This document shows positions 9,923 to 18,823 of a stretch of 64,000 nt of DNA, one piece after another (the first letter of the stretch is position 1; each line of letters starts with the position of its first letter). Source of the stretch: Limnohabitans parvus II-B4 (GTDB taxonomy: Bacteria; Pseudomonadota; Gammaproteobacteria; Burkholderiales; Burkholderiaceae_C); assembly GCF_003063455.1 (NCBI RefSeq), contig NZ_NESN01000004.1, positions 309,354 to 373,353 of the forward strand. The letters are read 5' to 3'. Position numbers and translations under genes: made by a program. The notes under the pieces were generated by a model that saw only the letters and a list, made by a program, of their open reading frames with translations, made no database searches and was not told the DNA's origin.

Positions 9923-11988
9923 CCACAACCGACCATCCGGGAAGTGAATTCGCAGCGCAACACATGCTCATCGTTTTGGCCCGCCTGGCCGGTCCGGGTG
10001 CGCAGCCGCGTTCTGACCAGGTGGATGCAGTGCACGCGGTGTTGCAGCCCGCCTCGCGGGTGCTGGTGGTGCAGGCCACGGGCTGGGGCAAGTCGGCGGT
10101 GTATTGGGCAGCCACACATGCCATCCGCAGCACGGGCGCTGGCCCCACGCTGGTGGTGTCGCCCTTGCTGGCGCTGATGCGCGATCAGGTGAGCGCGGCT
10201 GAACGGGCGGGGCTGAAAGCGGCCACGGTCAATTCGACCAACATTGACGATTGGGACGAGGTCTTTCAGCGGCTGGACGAGGACGCCATCGACGTGCTGC
10301 TGGTCTCGCCCGAGCGGTTGGGTAACCCGCGTTTTGCGGCGCGGCTGGGCGCTTTGCTGGCCCGGGTGGGCTTGATCGTGATCGACGAGGCGCATTGCAT
10401 CAGCGACTGGGGTTTTGACTTTCGGCCTGACTACCAGCGGCTGGCGCGGGCGCTCTTGTCCACGCCCACGGCCAGCGTGCTCGCCACCACGGCCACGGCC
10501 AATGAGCGGGTGACGCTGGACATCGGCAAGCAGTTGGGCGCAAGCACGGTGACCTTTCGCGGCACGTTGGCCCGCACCTCGCTTACGCTGTCGGTGGTGC
10601 CGGGTTTGTCGCCTTTGCAGCGCTACGCCTGGATTGCCGACGCCCTGGAGCAGTTGCCCGGCTCGGGCATTGTGTATGTGCTCACGGTGGCAGAGGCCGA
10701 GCGGCTGACGGCTTTTTTGCGAAGCTGCGGCCATGCGGTCGATGCCTACAGCGGGCAGACCGACGCCGACACCCGCCTGAAGGTGGAAGACCGTTTGCGC
10801 CACAACCAGGTCAAGGCGGTGGTGGCCACCTCGGCGCTGGGCATGGGTTACGACAAGCCTGACCTGGGCTTTTGCGTGCATGTGGGCTCACCCTCCACCC
10901 CGGTGGCCTATTACCAGCAGGTGGGGCGGGCAGGGCGCGCCGTGGCGCACGCCGAAGGGGTGTTGCTGCCTTCCGATGCCGACGAGCGCATTTGGGACTA
11001 TTTCGCCACTGCATCGATCCCAGACCCACAGGCCGCAGACAAGGTCTTGCAAAGCTTGGGCAGTGAGGAACGCAGCCTGGTCGAGATCGAGGCCGAGACG
11101 GGCGTGCGCCGGGGGCGGCTGGAGGCGCTGCTCAAAATTTTGGCCGTGGAAGGTGTGGTCGAAAAAACCGGCTCTGCCTGGCACACCACAGGTGTGCCTT
11201 ATGTGCACGACACGGCCAAATGGACAGCGCTGGCCCAGGTGCGCCAGCAAGAGGCGGGCATCATGCGCCAATACGCGCACGGCCAGGGCTGCCTGATGGC
11301 GTATTTGCAGACCGCGCTGGACGACCCGTCGCCCGCGCCGTGTGGCCGCTGCTCGGTCTGCACAGGGCATGTGCCGCATCCGGGGCTCATGCCATCCCAA
11401 GACAAGTTGATGGCCGCCCGCAACTTCTTGCGCGGCATGGACGTGGACATCGAGCCGCGCAAACGCTGGCCTGCCGGGGTGCGGCGCAAAGGCAGCATCC
11501 AGGGCTTTGATGTGGGCCGGGCGGTCTCGTTTGCCGACGATCCGGGCTGGGTGGCCGAGCTGCAGGCTCTGCGCACCGCCGTACCCGGGGATGTGCCTGC
11601 CGAGTTGCTGGCGGGCGCGGTGGCCACGCTGGGGCGCTGGGCCAAGCGCTGGCCCACCCGTCCGGTGTGCGTGGTGCCGCTGCCTGCGCCCGACATGGCG
11701 TCGAACCGGCGCATGGCCGAACACATCGGTCAAAAGGGGCGGCTGTTGATGCTGGACGGCTTCAGCTGGACGGGCGGACCCGAGCCGGATGATGCCGCGT
11801 CCACCCCGGTCGTGGCGCATCTCGAATCAGCCATCCGCTGGACAGGCGACACCGCCATGCCCGCTGGGCCGGTGTTGCTGGTGGGCACCGATGTGCGAAC
11901 CCGCTGGACGGCCACCGTGGCGGCAGCGCTGTTGCGCGAGCAGGGCGTCAGCCAGGTACTCTTGTTGGCGTTGCACCTGCGGCCTTGA
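9919..11988 (+). CDS. RecQ-like ATP-dependent DNA helicase with a phosphoribosyltransferase-like tail
   Basis: A 689-residue superfamily 2 helicase. Motif I is ATGWGKS (53-59), motif II DEAH (156-159) followed by the RecQ aromatic-loop region CISDWGFDFRPDY; motif VI is QQVGRAGRA. A RecQ zinc site follows as C-x16-C-x2-C-x2-C (QGC to CGRCSVC). Instead of an HRDC domain, the last 200 residues look like a degenerate phosphoribosyltransferase/ComF-type domain (RPVCVVPLPAPD, then GPVLLVGTDVRTRWTATVAA) in which the usual acidic pair of the PRPP loop is lost. This architecture recalls RecQ-like proteins of actinobacteria rather than canonical proteobacterial RecQ. AGGGGAG precedes the ATG. DNA repair or defence role is possible. 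Confidence 0.85.
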   Translation: MTTTDHPGSEFAAQHMLIVLARLAGPGAQPRSDQVDAVHAVLQPASRVLVVQATGWGKSAVYWAATHAIRSTGAGPTLVVSPLLALMRDQVSAAERAGLKAATVNSTNIDDWDEVFQRLDEDAIDVLLVSPERLGNPRFAARLGALLARVGLIVIDEAHCISDWGFDFRPDYQRLARALLSTPTASVLATTATANERVTLDIGKQLGASTVTFRGTLARTSLTLSVVPGLSPLQRYAWIADALEQLPGSGIVYVLTVAEAERLTAFLRSCGHAVDAYSGQTDADTRLKVEDRLRHNQVKAVVATSALGMGYDKPDLGFCVHVGSPSTPVAYYQQVGRAGRAVAHAEGVLLPSDADERIWDYFATASIPDPQAADKVLQSLGSEERSLVEIEAETGVRRGRLEALLKILAVEGVVEKTGSAWHTTGVPYVHDTAKWTALAQVRQQEAGIMRQYAHGQGCLMAYLQTALDDPSPAPCGRCSVCTGHVPHPGLMPSQDKLMAARNFLRGMDVDIEPRKRWPAGVRRKGSIQGFDVGRAVSFADDPGWVAELQALRTAVPGDVPAELLAGAVATLGRWAKRWPTRPVCVVPLPAPDMASNRRMAEHIGQKGRLLMLDGFSWTGGPEPDDAASTPVVAHLESAIRWTGDTAMPAGPVLLVGTDVRTRWTATVAAALLREQGVSQVLLLALHLRP

Positions 11989-12003
11989 AACTGTGCAGGT
12001 CGT

Positions 12004-12078
12004 GTAGGTCGCGGGCTTCAGCCCCGACATGGGCGTTTGCCAAAGCGGACAAAGGTCGGCGCTGAAGCTCCGACCTGC
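12004..12078. repeat. REP-like inverted doublet
   Basis: Two copies of a partly palindromic element in opposite orientation: bases 12004-12029 (GTAGGTCGCGGGCTTCAGCC followed by CCGACA) and 12054-12078, whose reverse complement reads GCAGGTCGGAGCTTCAGCGC followed by CGACC. Related single copies occur at 53733-53760 and 60079-60101, all in intergenic or gene-end positions, the distribution of REP/BIME elements. The doublet sits between the helicase stop and the next gene. Confidence 0.75.
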
Positions 12079-12123
12079 AAAATGCCTTGGTGCATGATCA
12101 GCACAAATTTTTGCAATTTCACA

Positions 12124-12618
12124 ATGACTGACAACACACACGACACGCCCCTGCTGCAAGAACCCCGCCTCTGGCAAAACGAGCAATGGACTGCCAAAGT
12201 CATCAAAAATGACGATGACGATGGTTGGGCGGTGGCGATGTTCAAGATCGGTGAATCCGAGCCCGCCCTGGTTGGGCCCTGGACCATGGGGCGCGACAAA
12301 AAGAACCCCAAGCCGCTGGATGGCACGGCTTTCATCACGCTGGTGAAAACCGCCAGCGAGTTTGTGCGCCGAAGCGAGCAGCAGTTGCATGCCCAGCTCA
12401 ACCAGAGCGTGACGGTGAACGGACCGGACAGCCGCGTGACTGTGTTGCTGCGCATCGTGCCCGATGACGACAACCCCTATGCGGTGCTGAGTGCCCAAAA
12501 CGAAGCCGGCGATGAATTGGCTGAAATCAAGGTCGATGCCGGGTTCAAGCTCAACCGCCAGACCGCGCAAGCCTGGGTCGATGCTGACTTTGCCAAATCC
12601 GGCAGCGGGCGGCGCTGA
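12124..12618 (+). CDS. Conserved hypothetical cytoplasmic protein
   Basis: A 164-residue acidic protein with no signal peptide or membrane segment. It opens MTDNTHDTPLLQEPRLWQNE, contains DDDDGWAVAMFKIGESEPALVGPWTMGRDKKNPKPLDG and a late LNRQTAQAWVDADFAKSG, and looks like one small alpha/beta domain. I do not recognise a family. An upstream in-frame ATG at 12088 or 12100 could extend it, but the extension overlaps the REP-like doublet and is unlike a protein start; the ATG at 12124 is preferred. It stands alone between the RecQ-like gene and a convergent Bug receptor. Confidence 0.7.
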   Translation: MTDNTHDTPLLQEPRLWQNEQWTAKVIKNDDDDGWAVAMFKIGESEPALVGPWTMGRDKKNPKPLDGTAFITLVKTASEFVRRSEQQLHAQLNQSVTVNGPDSRVTVLLRIVPDDDNPYAVLSAQNEAGDELAEIKVDAGFKLNRQTAQAWVDADFAKSGSGRR

Positions 12619-12655
12619 ACCCCACTGGGTTTGCTCCAACCCGCTTGGCGTATTT

Positions 12656-13681
12656 TTATTGCGCTTTGGCGCCTGAGTCCTTAACCGCCTTGGCCCACTT
12701 GGTGATCTCGCTTGCCTGGTAGCGTGCCAGCTCGTCGGGGCTGGACAGCACCGGGTCGAGGCCGAGGGTTTTCAGCTTCTCTTGCACTTCGGGCAGCTTG
12801 AACACGCGCACCGCCTCAGCATTGAGTTTGTCGATGATGGGGCGCGGCACATTGGCTGGGGCAAACAGGGCAAACCAGGTGGTCGCCTCAAAACCGGGCA
12901 CAAACTCGGCCACGGTGGGCACATCGGGTGCGGCGGGCGATCGGGTCGCAGTGGTTTGGGCAAGTGCGCGGATCTTGCCTTCCTTGGCCATGGGCAAGGC
13001 CGAAGGCATGTTGTCAAACATGAGCTGGATGCTGCCGCCGATCAGGTCGGGGATGGCATATTGCCTGCCTTTGTAGGGCACATGCGTCATGCTGGTGCCG
13101 GTGAGCGACTTGAACAATTCGCCCGACACATGCACCGAGGTGCCGATGCCCGGCGAGCCAAACGACAGCTTGTTGGGGTTGGCCTTCATGTAGGCGATGA
13201 GTTCGGGCACGGTTTTGACGGGCAGGTCGTTGTTGACCACGAGCAAGTTGGGGGCTGAGGCAATCAATGAAATGGGGGAAAAATTTTTCACCATGTCGTA
13301 AGGCATTTTTTCGTACAGCGCCCCGTTGATGGAGTGTGTGCCGACCGTGCCCATGACGATGGTGTGACCGTCGCCCGGCGATTTGGCCACGATGTCCGCA
13401 CCGATGTTGCCGCCTGCGCCCGGTTTGTTGTCCACCACGATGGGAAAGCCGAGTTGGGCCTTTTCACTGAACAGCCGGGCCAGGATGTCGGGCGCACCGC
13501 CCGACGGAAAGGTGACCACTAGGCGCAAGGGTTTGGTTGGAAAGTTTTGAGCGCTGGCTCCGGTGGCAGCCATAGCTCCCAAGCCCAAAAGCAGGATTCC
13601 CAGACTGCGTCGAAGGGGGGAGGCAATGCCCCCCGTTGTGGATGAAGTCAGCGAGCGGATAGGTGCAAAACGTGGACGCAT
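12656..13681 (-). CDS. Bug/TctC-family periplasmic solute-binding protein
   Basis: A 341-residue member of the tripartite tricarboxylate receptor (Bug) family, greatly expanded in Burkholderiales. An extended signal peptide is seen, with a hydrophobic core at 27-40 and cleavage after ASA (residue 44). Mature features: PTKPLRLVVTFPSGGAPDILAR, a PGAGGNIGADIVAKSPGDGHT block that binds the ligand carboxylates, MPYDMVKNFSPISLIA and MTHVPYKG. No tctA/tctB membrane genes are nearby, as is usual for orphan Bug proteins. The ligand (a dicarboxylate, aromatic acid or nicotinate-like compound) cannot be predicted. The divergent MFS gene starts about 190 bases away. Confidence 0.92.
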   Translation of the reverse strand: MRPRFAPIRSLTSSTTGGIASPLRRSLGILLLGLGAMAATGASAQNFPTKPLRLVVTFPSGGAPDILARLFSEKAQLGFPIVVDNKPGAGGNIGADIVAKSPGDGHTIVMGTVGTHSINGALYEKMPYDMVKNFSPISLIASAPNLLVVNNDLPVKTVPELIAYMKANPNKLSFGSPGIGTSVHVSGELFKSLTGTSMTHVPYKGRQYAIPDLIGGSIQLMFDNMPSALPMAKEGKIRALAQTTATRSPAAPDVPTVAEFVPGFEATTWFALFAPANVPRPIIDKLNAEAVRVFKLPEVQEKLKTLGLDPVLSSPDELARYQASEITKWAKAVKDSGAKAQ

Positions 13682-13872
13682 GAAAGTTCTCCTTGGCGTT
13701 TCACTTTAGGGGTCTGACATCACGAGGCGCATGGTGAAAACCCTTTGCAACAGGCCGCGCTTGTCATGTTTGCGACCTTGGCCAGCGGCTGGCTAGGGCT
13801 GTTACACAGGTGTCAGTTGCCCTCGCAGAGCCAGCTGGACTCTCTGGGAATGGGTGGATACTTGGACCTCAG

Positions 13873-15066
13873 ATGCAAGATTTATCCACTCCCCGTTCTC
13901 TGCAGCCTTGGCAAGTCATCGTTGGCGGTATTTTTGGCTTGGTGCTCACCATTGGTCTGGCCCGCTTTGCCTACACGCCTTTGCTGCCCGCCTTGCAGGT
14001 GCAAACCGGGCTCAACGATGCCAGCGCAGGGGCGCTGGCCGCCATCAATTACGCGGGCTACATCTCGGGGGCGCTCGCCGCTGCGTGGATCGACGATGTG
14101 CGCTGGCGGCACCGGCTCTACAGCATGGGTTTGTGGCTGTCGCTCTTGACGGTGGCGGGGATGGCTTTGTCGACTTGGATGCCCGCCTGGGCGCTGTGGC
14201 GTTATCTGGGTGGCCTGTGCGGGGCAACCGGCATGTTGCTCGGGGCGGGCCTGGTCTTGGGGTGGCTGATGCGCCAGGGGCGCAGACCCGAGTTGGGGGT
14301 GCATTTCATCGGGTTGGGGCTGGGCATTGTGGTGTCGGCGGTTGGCGTGTGGGGTGTGTCGCAGATCTGGGCGTTGTGGTCGCAGCAGTGGCTGGCCATG
14401 GCGGCCATCGGGCTGGTGTTTTTTGTGCCCGCCTGGGCTTGGCGTCCGCCTGTGCCGCCCGCACCGGTTTCCGCCAGCGAAATGCAAGCTGCGCCCAAAG
14501 TGTCGCGCCGCTGGATGCTGACCATGGCGGGCAGTTACTTTGCAGCGGGTTGGGGTTTCGTCATCAGCGCCACCTTCACCGTGGCCATTGTCGAGCGCGA
14601 ACCGGCTTTGGCCGGGCAGGGTGCACTGGCTTGGGCGCTGGTCGGGTTGGCGGCCATGCCTGCCGTGTTTTTATGGGACAAGGTGGCGAGGCGGTGGGGT
14701 GATACGCGAGCCTTGCTGCTGGCGTTTGGCTTGCAAACCCTCTCGGTCATCTTGCCTGCCTTGTCGGGTTCGCTGGCAGCGGTGCTGGGCGGTGCCATAG
14801 GCTACGGCGCGACCTTCATTGGCATCGTCAGCATGACGCTGGCGCTCGTTGGGCGACGTGCCCCGCACAATCCAGGTAAAGCCATGGCCCGTCTGACGCT
14901 CAGTTATGGGGCGGCGCAGGTGATCGCACCCGTGGTGGCGGGGGCCATGGCGCAGGCCACGGGTACTTTCAAAGGGGCCTTATGGCTGACCGCAGCGGTC
15001 ATGGCTGCAGGCATGGTGCTGTTGGCGACTTTGCCTGGGGAGGGCGCGGAGAAAAAAGTCCGCTGA
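13873..15066 (+). CDS. YbfB/YjiJ-family MFS transporter
   Basis: About 397 residues and 12 predicted membrane helices. The N terminus, with QPWQVIVGGIFGLVLTIGL then ARFAYTPLLPALQ, is characteristic of the YbfB/YjiJ branch of the major facilitator superfamily; the first cytoplasmic-loop signature is replaced by SGALAAAWIDDVRWRHRL. Substrate is unknown. The ATG at 13873 gives the usual short N terminus; an in-frame GTG at 13810 would add 21 residues and no strong ribosome binding site discriminates. It is divergent from the Bug receptor gene and could share regulation with it, which would fit uptake or efflux of the same compound (speculative). Confidence 0.85.
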   Translation: MQDLSTPRSLQPWQVIVGGIFGLVLTIGLARFAYTPLLPALQVQTGLNDASAGALAAINYAGYISGALAAAWIDDVRWRHRLYSMGLWLSLLTVAGMALSTWMPAWALWRYLGGLCGATGMLLGAGLVLGWLMRQGRRPELGVHFIGLGLGIVVSAVGVWGVSQIWALWSQQWLAMAAIGLVFFVPAWAWRPPVPPAPVSASEMQAAPKVSRRWMLTMAGSYFAAGWGFVISATFTVAIVEREPALAGQGALAWALVGLAAMPAVFLWDKVARRWGDTRALLLAFGLQTLSVILPALSGSLAAVLGGAIGYGATFIGIVSMTLALVGRRAPHNPGKAMARLTLSYGAAQVIAPVVAGAMAQATGTFKGALWLTAAVMAAGMVLLATLPGEGAEKKVR

Positions 15067-15134
15067 GATGGGATAAGCGGTGGATGAGCCGGCAAGCTGA
15101 AAGCGTAGGAAGCGCAGGCCACTTCAAATCAGCG

Positions 15135-15842
15135 TCAAATGCCCCAACTTTGCAGTTGCACCATGCCCTTGGGCGTCTGCAGCGTGGCCATGATGTTGGC
15201 CGGCCCGGTTTCCACGGCGATGTCCGCTAAACCGATTGATTCGTAGGCCGCCTGCAGCTTGGCACCGCTGGGGTGGCTGACGGTCAGGCTTTGCAGTGTC
15301 ACCCCCGAGCGAGGCAGGCTGTTGCGCGGATGCAAGCGAAGCGGCTCCGTTGCGTCCGGCTTGCCCCATTGAATCAAGGTGGGCAGGGTGCCGTTGAACA
15401 GACGTTCACCATCTTCGCGCACCGTGATTTGCCAGTTGAGCGTGCCCTTGCCGGATTTGCGGCTGGCGTGGACCACCTGTCCGCGTTCGATGCCTTGCGT
15501 GCGCAGCACATGCCGAGCTGCTTTGACGTCGTCGGTGCTGGTCACAAAGTGAATCAACTGAGGCCTGTCAGCCACGGCCTTTTGCAAGGCCTTGTCATCC
15601 ATGTCGAACCAGCGCGGCACTTGCGAGCGCTTGGGGATCACCGCCTGTGGGTTGATGGCGATGATCTCAAAGTAAGCCAAAGGAAATTTTGGGGACGCAA
15701 TTTTGAACAGGCGGTTGTGGGTGCCGTATTTTTCGTGTTCGCCACCTGGGCCGGGCGTGATGCCCAGCGTTTCCTCGCACCATTGAACGCCCGCATCGAG
15801 TGTCGAAGCCATCACCACGAGGTGGTCAATTTGTGTTTTCAT
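15135..15842 (-). CDS. Glyoxalase-like (VOC superfamily) domain protein
   Basis: A 235-residue protein beginning MKTQIDHLVVMASTLDAGVQ and WCEETLGITPGPGGEHEKYGTHN, the pattern of the Glyoxalase_3 (PF13468) type VOC domain, with a first candidate metal ligand H7 and later EIIAINPQ. The C-terminal third (GVTLQSLTVSHPSGAKLQAA) looks like a further paired beta-alpha-beta module. Members are metal-dependent or degenerate; no reaction can be assigned. It lies convergent to the MFS transporter and divergent from the isochorismatase-family gene, with the starts about 90 bases apart. Confidence 0.82.
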   Translation of the reverse strand: MKTQIDHLVVMASTLDAGVQWCEETLGITPGPGGEHEKYGTHNRLFKIASPKFPLAYFEIIAINPQAVIPKRSQVPRWFDMDDKALQKAVADRPQLIHFVTSTDDVKAARHVLRTQGIERGQVVHASRKSGKGTLNWQITVREDGERLFNGTLPTLIQWGKPDATEPLRLHPRNSLPRSGVTLQSLTVSHPSGAKLQAAYESIGLADIAVETGPANIMATLQTPKGMVQLQSWGI

Positions 15843-15932
15843 TTTTTCAGAGGGTAAGGTGTTTGTTCGAGCATAACGGATGCCGTGTCAGCCTCCTGCG
15901 ACAATCAGGCCCATGACTTATGAGGAATGCTG

Positions 15933-16538
15933 ATGTTGATCGATGCAGATGAAAGCCAATTGGTGCTGGTGGATTTTCAGTCCCGTTTGAAGCCGGTGAT
16001 GCTGGATGCCGACTTGGTTTGGGCCAACGCCGCCAAGCTGGCCACATTGGCCCAAGCCTTGGACGTGCCCACATGGGGCACCGAGCAAAACCCGTCGCGT
16101 TTGGGTGAAATGCCCCCTGAAATCCGCAACCACTGTCGCAAAGTGCTGGCCAAAATGCAGTTCAGCGCGGTGGAAGAGGGTTTGGGCGAATGGTTGCAGC
16201 CCGAGCCGGTTCAGGCTCCGCGTGGCAATGCGCGCAGCTTGCCGCGCCATTTGCAAAAGCCCCAAGCGGGGGCCGAAGAGCGCAAAACCATTGTGCTGGC
16301 CGGGTGCGAAGCCCACATCTGCCTGATGCAAACAGCACTGGATTTGCTGGAAGACGAGTTTGAGGTGTGGGTGGTGACCGATGCCTGCAGTTCACGCACC
16401 GAACGCAACCGCGATGCCGCTTATGACCGTTTGGCAGGGGCGGGCGCCGAGTTGGTGACCGCCGAGATGGTGGCTTTTGAGTGGGTTCGCACGGCCGAGC
16501 ACCCGGATTTCAAGCTGCTGCAAAGCCTGTTCAAGTGA
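15933..16538 (+). CDS. Isochorismatase-family cysteine hydrolase
   Basis: A 201-residue hydrolase with the family triad: D14 (LVLVDFQSRL), K74 (VLAKMQFS) and C130 (GCEAHICLMQTALDLL). The C-terminal VVTDACSSRTERNRDAAYDR and MVAFEWVR resemble YcaC/ISOC-like enzymes of unknown substrate rather than true isochorismatase or nicotinamidase. Two ATGs are close: 15927 directly abuts the GAGG at 15922-15925, whereas 15933 lies 7 bases after it, so the ribosome binding site favours 15933. A neighbouring ACAATC hexamer upstream may be its -10 box. Confidence 0.88.
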   Translation: MLIDADESQLVLVDFQSRLKPVMLDADLVWANAAKLATLAQALDVPTWGTEQNPSRLGEMPPEIRNHCRKVLAKMQFSAVEEGLGEWLQPEPVQAPRGNARSLPRHLQKPQAGAEERKTIVLAGCEAHICLMQTALDLLEDEFEVWVVTDACSSRTERNRDAAYDRLAGAGAELVTAEMVAFEWVRTAEHPDFKLLQSLFK

Positions 16539-16716
16539 ACTTTGAAGTGCGTTGACGGGTTCTTGGACAGTAGCCTGTCATGCGCTGAGCCGTGCGAGGC
16601 ATAAAGTCAGCTTGTTGCAAGTCCTTTGCCCATAATTATGAATTCAGAAGGGCGCTGCCGTCAGTTGGCTGGCGCGCCTTCCAAGCATTCATTTGGCCGG
16701 TATTCAGGAGACATTC

Positions 16717-18615
16717 ATGGGCAGCTTTGCTGAGTTTCACGCACGCTCGATCAACGACCGCGACGCTTTCTGGGCCGAGCAGGCCAAGCTGGTGGACTGG
16801 AAAGTCCCGCCTCAGCAAATTTGCGACTACAGCAACCCGCCGTTTGCCAAGTGGTTCGTGGGTGGCCAGACCAACCTGTGCCACAACGCGGTGGACCGCC
16901 ACCTGGCCGAGCGTGCCGACCAGCCTGCGCTGATCTTTGTCTCGACCGAAACCGACCAGGAAAAAACCTACACCTTCCGTGACCTGCATGCCGAAGTGCA
17001 GCGCATGGCTGCGATCCTGAAGGACCTGGGCGTGGTCAAGGGCGACCGCGTGCTGATTTACATGCCCATGATCGCCGAAGCTGCGTTCGCCATGTTGGCC
17101 TGTGCCCGCCTCGGTGCGATCCACTCAGTGGTGTTCGGCGGGTTCGCCTCGCACTCGCTGGCCACCCGCATCGAAGATGCTTCACCCAAGGTCATCATCA
17201 GCGCCGATGCCGGCTCGCGCGGTGGCAAGGGCGTGCCTTACAAGCCGCTGCTCGACGAAGCCATCAAGTTATCGGCCCACAAACCGGCCAACGTGATCAT
17301 GGTGGACCGCCAATTGGCGGCTTTCACGCCCGTGGCGGGCCGCGATGTGGACTACGCCACCGAGCGCGCCAAGCACATGGACACCGTGGTGCCTTGCGAG
17401 TGGGTCGATGCCACCCACTCGAGCTACACGCTCTACACCTCGGGCACGACCGGCAAGCCCAAAGGCGTGCAGCGCGACACCGGTGGTTACACCGTGGCTT
17501 TGGCGGCCAGCATGCCGCACATCTTCCAGGGCAAGCCCGGCGGCACGTTTTTCTGCACCAGCGACATTGGCTGGGTCGTGGGTCACAGCTACATCATTTA
17601 TGGCCCGCTGATCGGCGGCATGGCCACCATCATGTACGAAGGCCTGCCGATCCGTCCGGACGGCGGCATCTGGTGGAGCCTGGTCGAAAAATACAAGGTC
17701 AACGTCATGTTCAGCGCGCCCACGGCCATCCGTGTGCTCAAAAAGCAGGACCCTGCGCTGCTCTCTAAATACGACCTGTCCAGCCTGCAGGCGCTGTTCC
17801 TGGCCGGGGAGCCGCTGGACGAGCCCACCGCCAAGTGGATTTCTGAAGGCCTGAACGGCAAAGCCATCATTGACAACTACTGGCAGACCGAGACCGGTTG
17901 GCCGATTCTGAGCATTTGCAACGGCGTGGAAAAAGCGCCCAGCAAGTTCGGCTCGCCCGGCAAGGCCATTTATGGCTACAACGTCAAACTGGTCGACGAC
18001 CAGACCGGCGAAGAACTGACTGGGGCCAACCAGAAGGGCGTGTTGACCATCGAAGGCCCGCTGCCTCCCGGCAACCTGCAAACCATCTGGGGCGACGACG
18101 AGCGTTTCGTCAAGACCTACTGGAAGACGGTGCCAGGCAAGCTGGTGTACAGCACGTTTGACTGGGCGGTGCGCGACGAAGATGGTTACTACTTCATTCT
18201 GGGCCGTACCGACGACGTGATCAACGTGGCCGGTCACCGCCTGGGCACCCGCGAGATCGAAGAAAGCATCTCCAGCCACCCCAACGTGGCCGAAGTGGCC
18301 GTGGTCGGCGTGGCCGACCAGCTCAAAGGGCAGGTGGCCATGGCTTTTGCCATCGCCAAAGACACTTCGGGTCTGACCGATGCGGCAGCGCGCCTCAAGC
18401 TTGAAGGTGAGGTCATGAAGGTGGTGGACTCGCAATTGGGCGCAGTGGCCCGTCCTTCTCGCGTGTTCTTTGTCTCGGCCTTGCCCAAGACGCGCAGCGG
18501 CAAACTGCTGCGCCGGGCCATTCAGGCAGTGGCCGAAGGCCGTGACCCCGGTGACCTGACCACGATGGACGATCCGGCTGCGTTGCAGCAGATCGTTGAC
18601 CTGGTCAAAGGCTGA
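16717..18615 (+). CDS. prpE: Propionyl-CoA synthetase (propionate-CoA ligase)
   Basis: An acyl-adenylate-forming enzyme of the acetyl-CoA synthetase family, 632 residues. The P-loop is YTSGTTGKPKG (Y240 onward) followed by VQRDTGGY, the version typical of PrpE rather than Acs. Other motifs: DNYWQTETGWPI, STFDWAVRDEDGYYFILGRT, DDVINVAGHRLGTREIEE and the C-terminal catalytic lysine K596 in PKTRSGK, the site of regulatory acetylation. It activates propionate (and acetate less well) to the CoA thioester. AGGAGA 6 bases before the ATG at 16717 decides the start over an upstream TTG. It stands alone, without prpBCD, and ends in a strong terminator. Confidence 0.9.
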   Translation: MGSFAEFHARSINDRDAFWAEQAKLVDWKVPPQQICDYSNPPFAKWFVGGQTNLCHNAVDRHLAERADQPALIFVSTETDQEKTYTFRDLHAEVQRMAAILKDLGVVKGDRVLIYMPMIAEAAFAMLACARLGAIHSVVFGGFASHSLATRIEDASPKVIISADAGSRGGKGVPYKPLLDEAIKLSAHKPANVIMVDRQLAAFTPVAGRDVDYATERAKHMDTVVPCEWVDATHSSYTLYTSGTTGKPKGVQRDTGGYTVALAASMPHIFQGKPGGTFFCTSDIGWVVGHSYIIYGPLIGGMATIMYEGLPIRPDGGIWWSLVEKYKVNVMFSAPTAIRVLKKQDPALLSKYDLSSLQALFLAGEPLDEPTAKWISEGLNGKAIIDNYWQTETGWPILSICNGVEKAPSKFGSPGKAIYGYNVKLVDDQTGEELTGANQKGVLTIEGPLPPGNLQTIWGDDERFVKTYWKTVPGKLVYSTFDWAVRDEDGYYFILGRTDDVINVAGHRLGTREIEESISSHPNVAEVAVVGVADQLKGQVAMAFAIAKDTSGLTDAAARLKLEGEVMKVVDSQLGAVARPSRVFFVSALPKTRSGKLLRRAIQAVAEGRDPGDLTTMDDPAALQQIVDLVKG

Positions 18616-18623
18616 CACAAGAG

Positions 18624-18650
18624 GACCTCGCCCCGGCGGGGTCTTTTTTT
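18624..18650 (+). terminator. Rho-independent terminator of prpE
   Basis: A GC-rich stem of nine pairs including one G-T wobble (GACCTCGCC against GGCGGGGTC) with a two-base CC gap, extended by a run of seven T at 18644-18650, nine bases after the prpE stop. Confidence 0.93.
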
Positions 18651-18675
18651 GCCCGTGCATCCGAAAGATGTAAGT

Positions 18676-18702
18676 TTGATACCGGTGAACCCATGGCACA
18701 AT
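18676..18702 (+). promoter_or_regulatory. Candidate sigma-70 promoter of sucA
   Basis: TTGATA at 18676-18681 and CACAAT at 18697-18702 with a 15-base spacer, about 120 bases before sucA and just after the prpE terminator. A matching TTGAAG-15-CACAAT pair precedes hflK, both inside a GGCACAATGCG context. Spacing is shorter than ideal. Confidence 0.3.
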
Positions 18703-18823
18703 GCGCAAGTTACTCAGGCCCTTCCCATGCCACAGTCGCATCCGCCAACCGGTTCAGCCGTGTCGCGGAAGGTAGAAATCAACCAACTTATGTTTCCCAG
18801 AGGGAAACGGAGGTCAGCGAATC

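Noticed and set aside
13810..13872. GTG start for the MFS transporter 21 codons upstream
   Set aside because: The extra residues (MSVALAEPAGLSGNGW) are not typical of YbfB-family starts; the ATG at 13873 gives the usual N terminus, though neither has a strong ribosome binding site.
16717..18615. Acetyl-CoA synthetase (acs)
   Set aside because: The P-loop context VQRDTGGY and overall pattern fit PrpE better; acetate activity is possible but the family call is propionyl-CoA synthetase.
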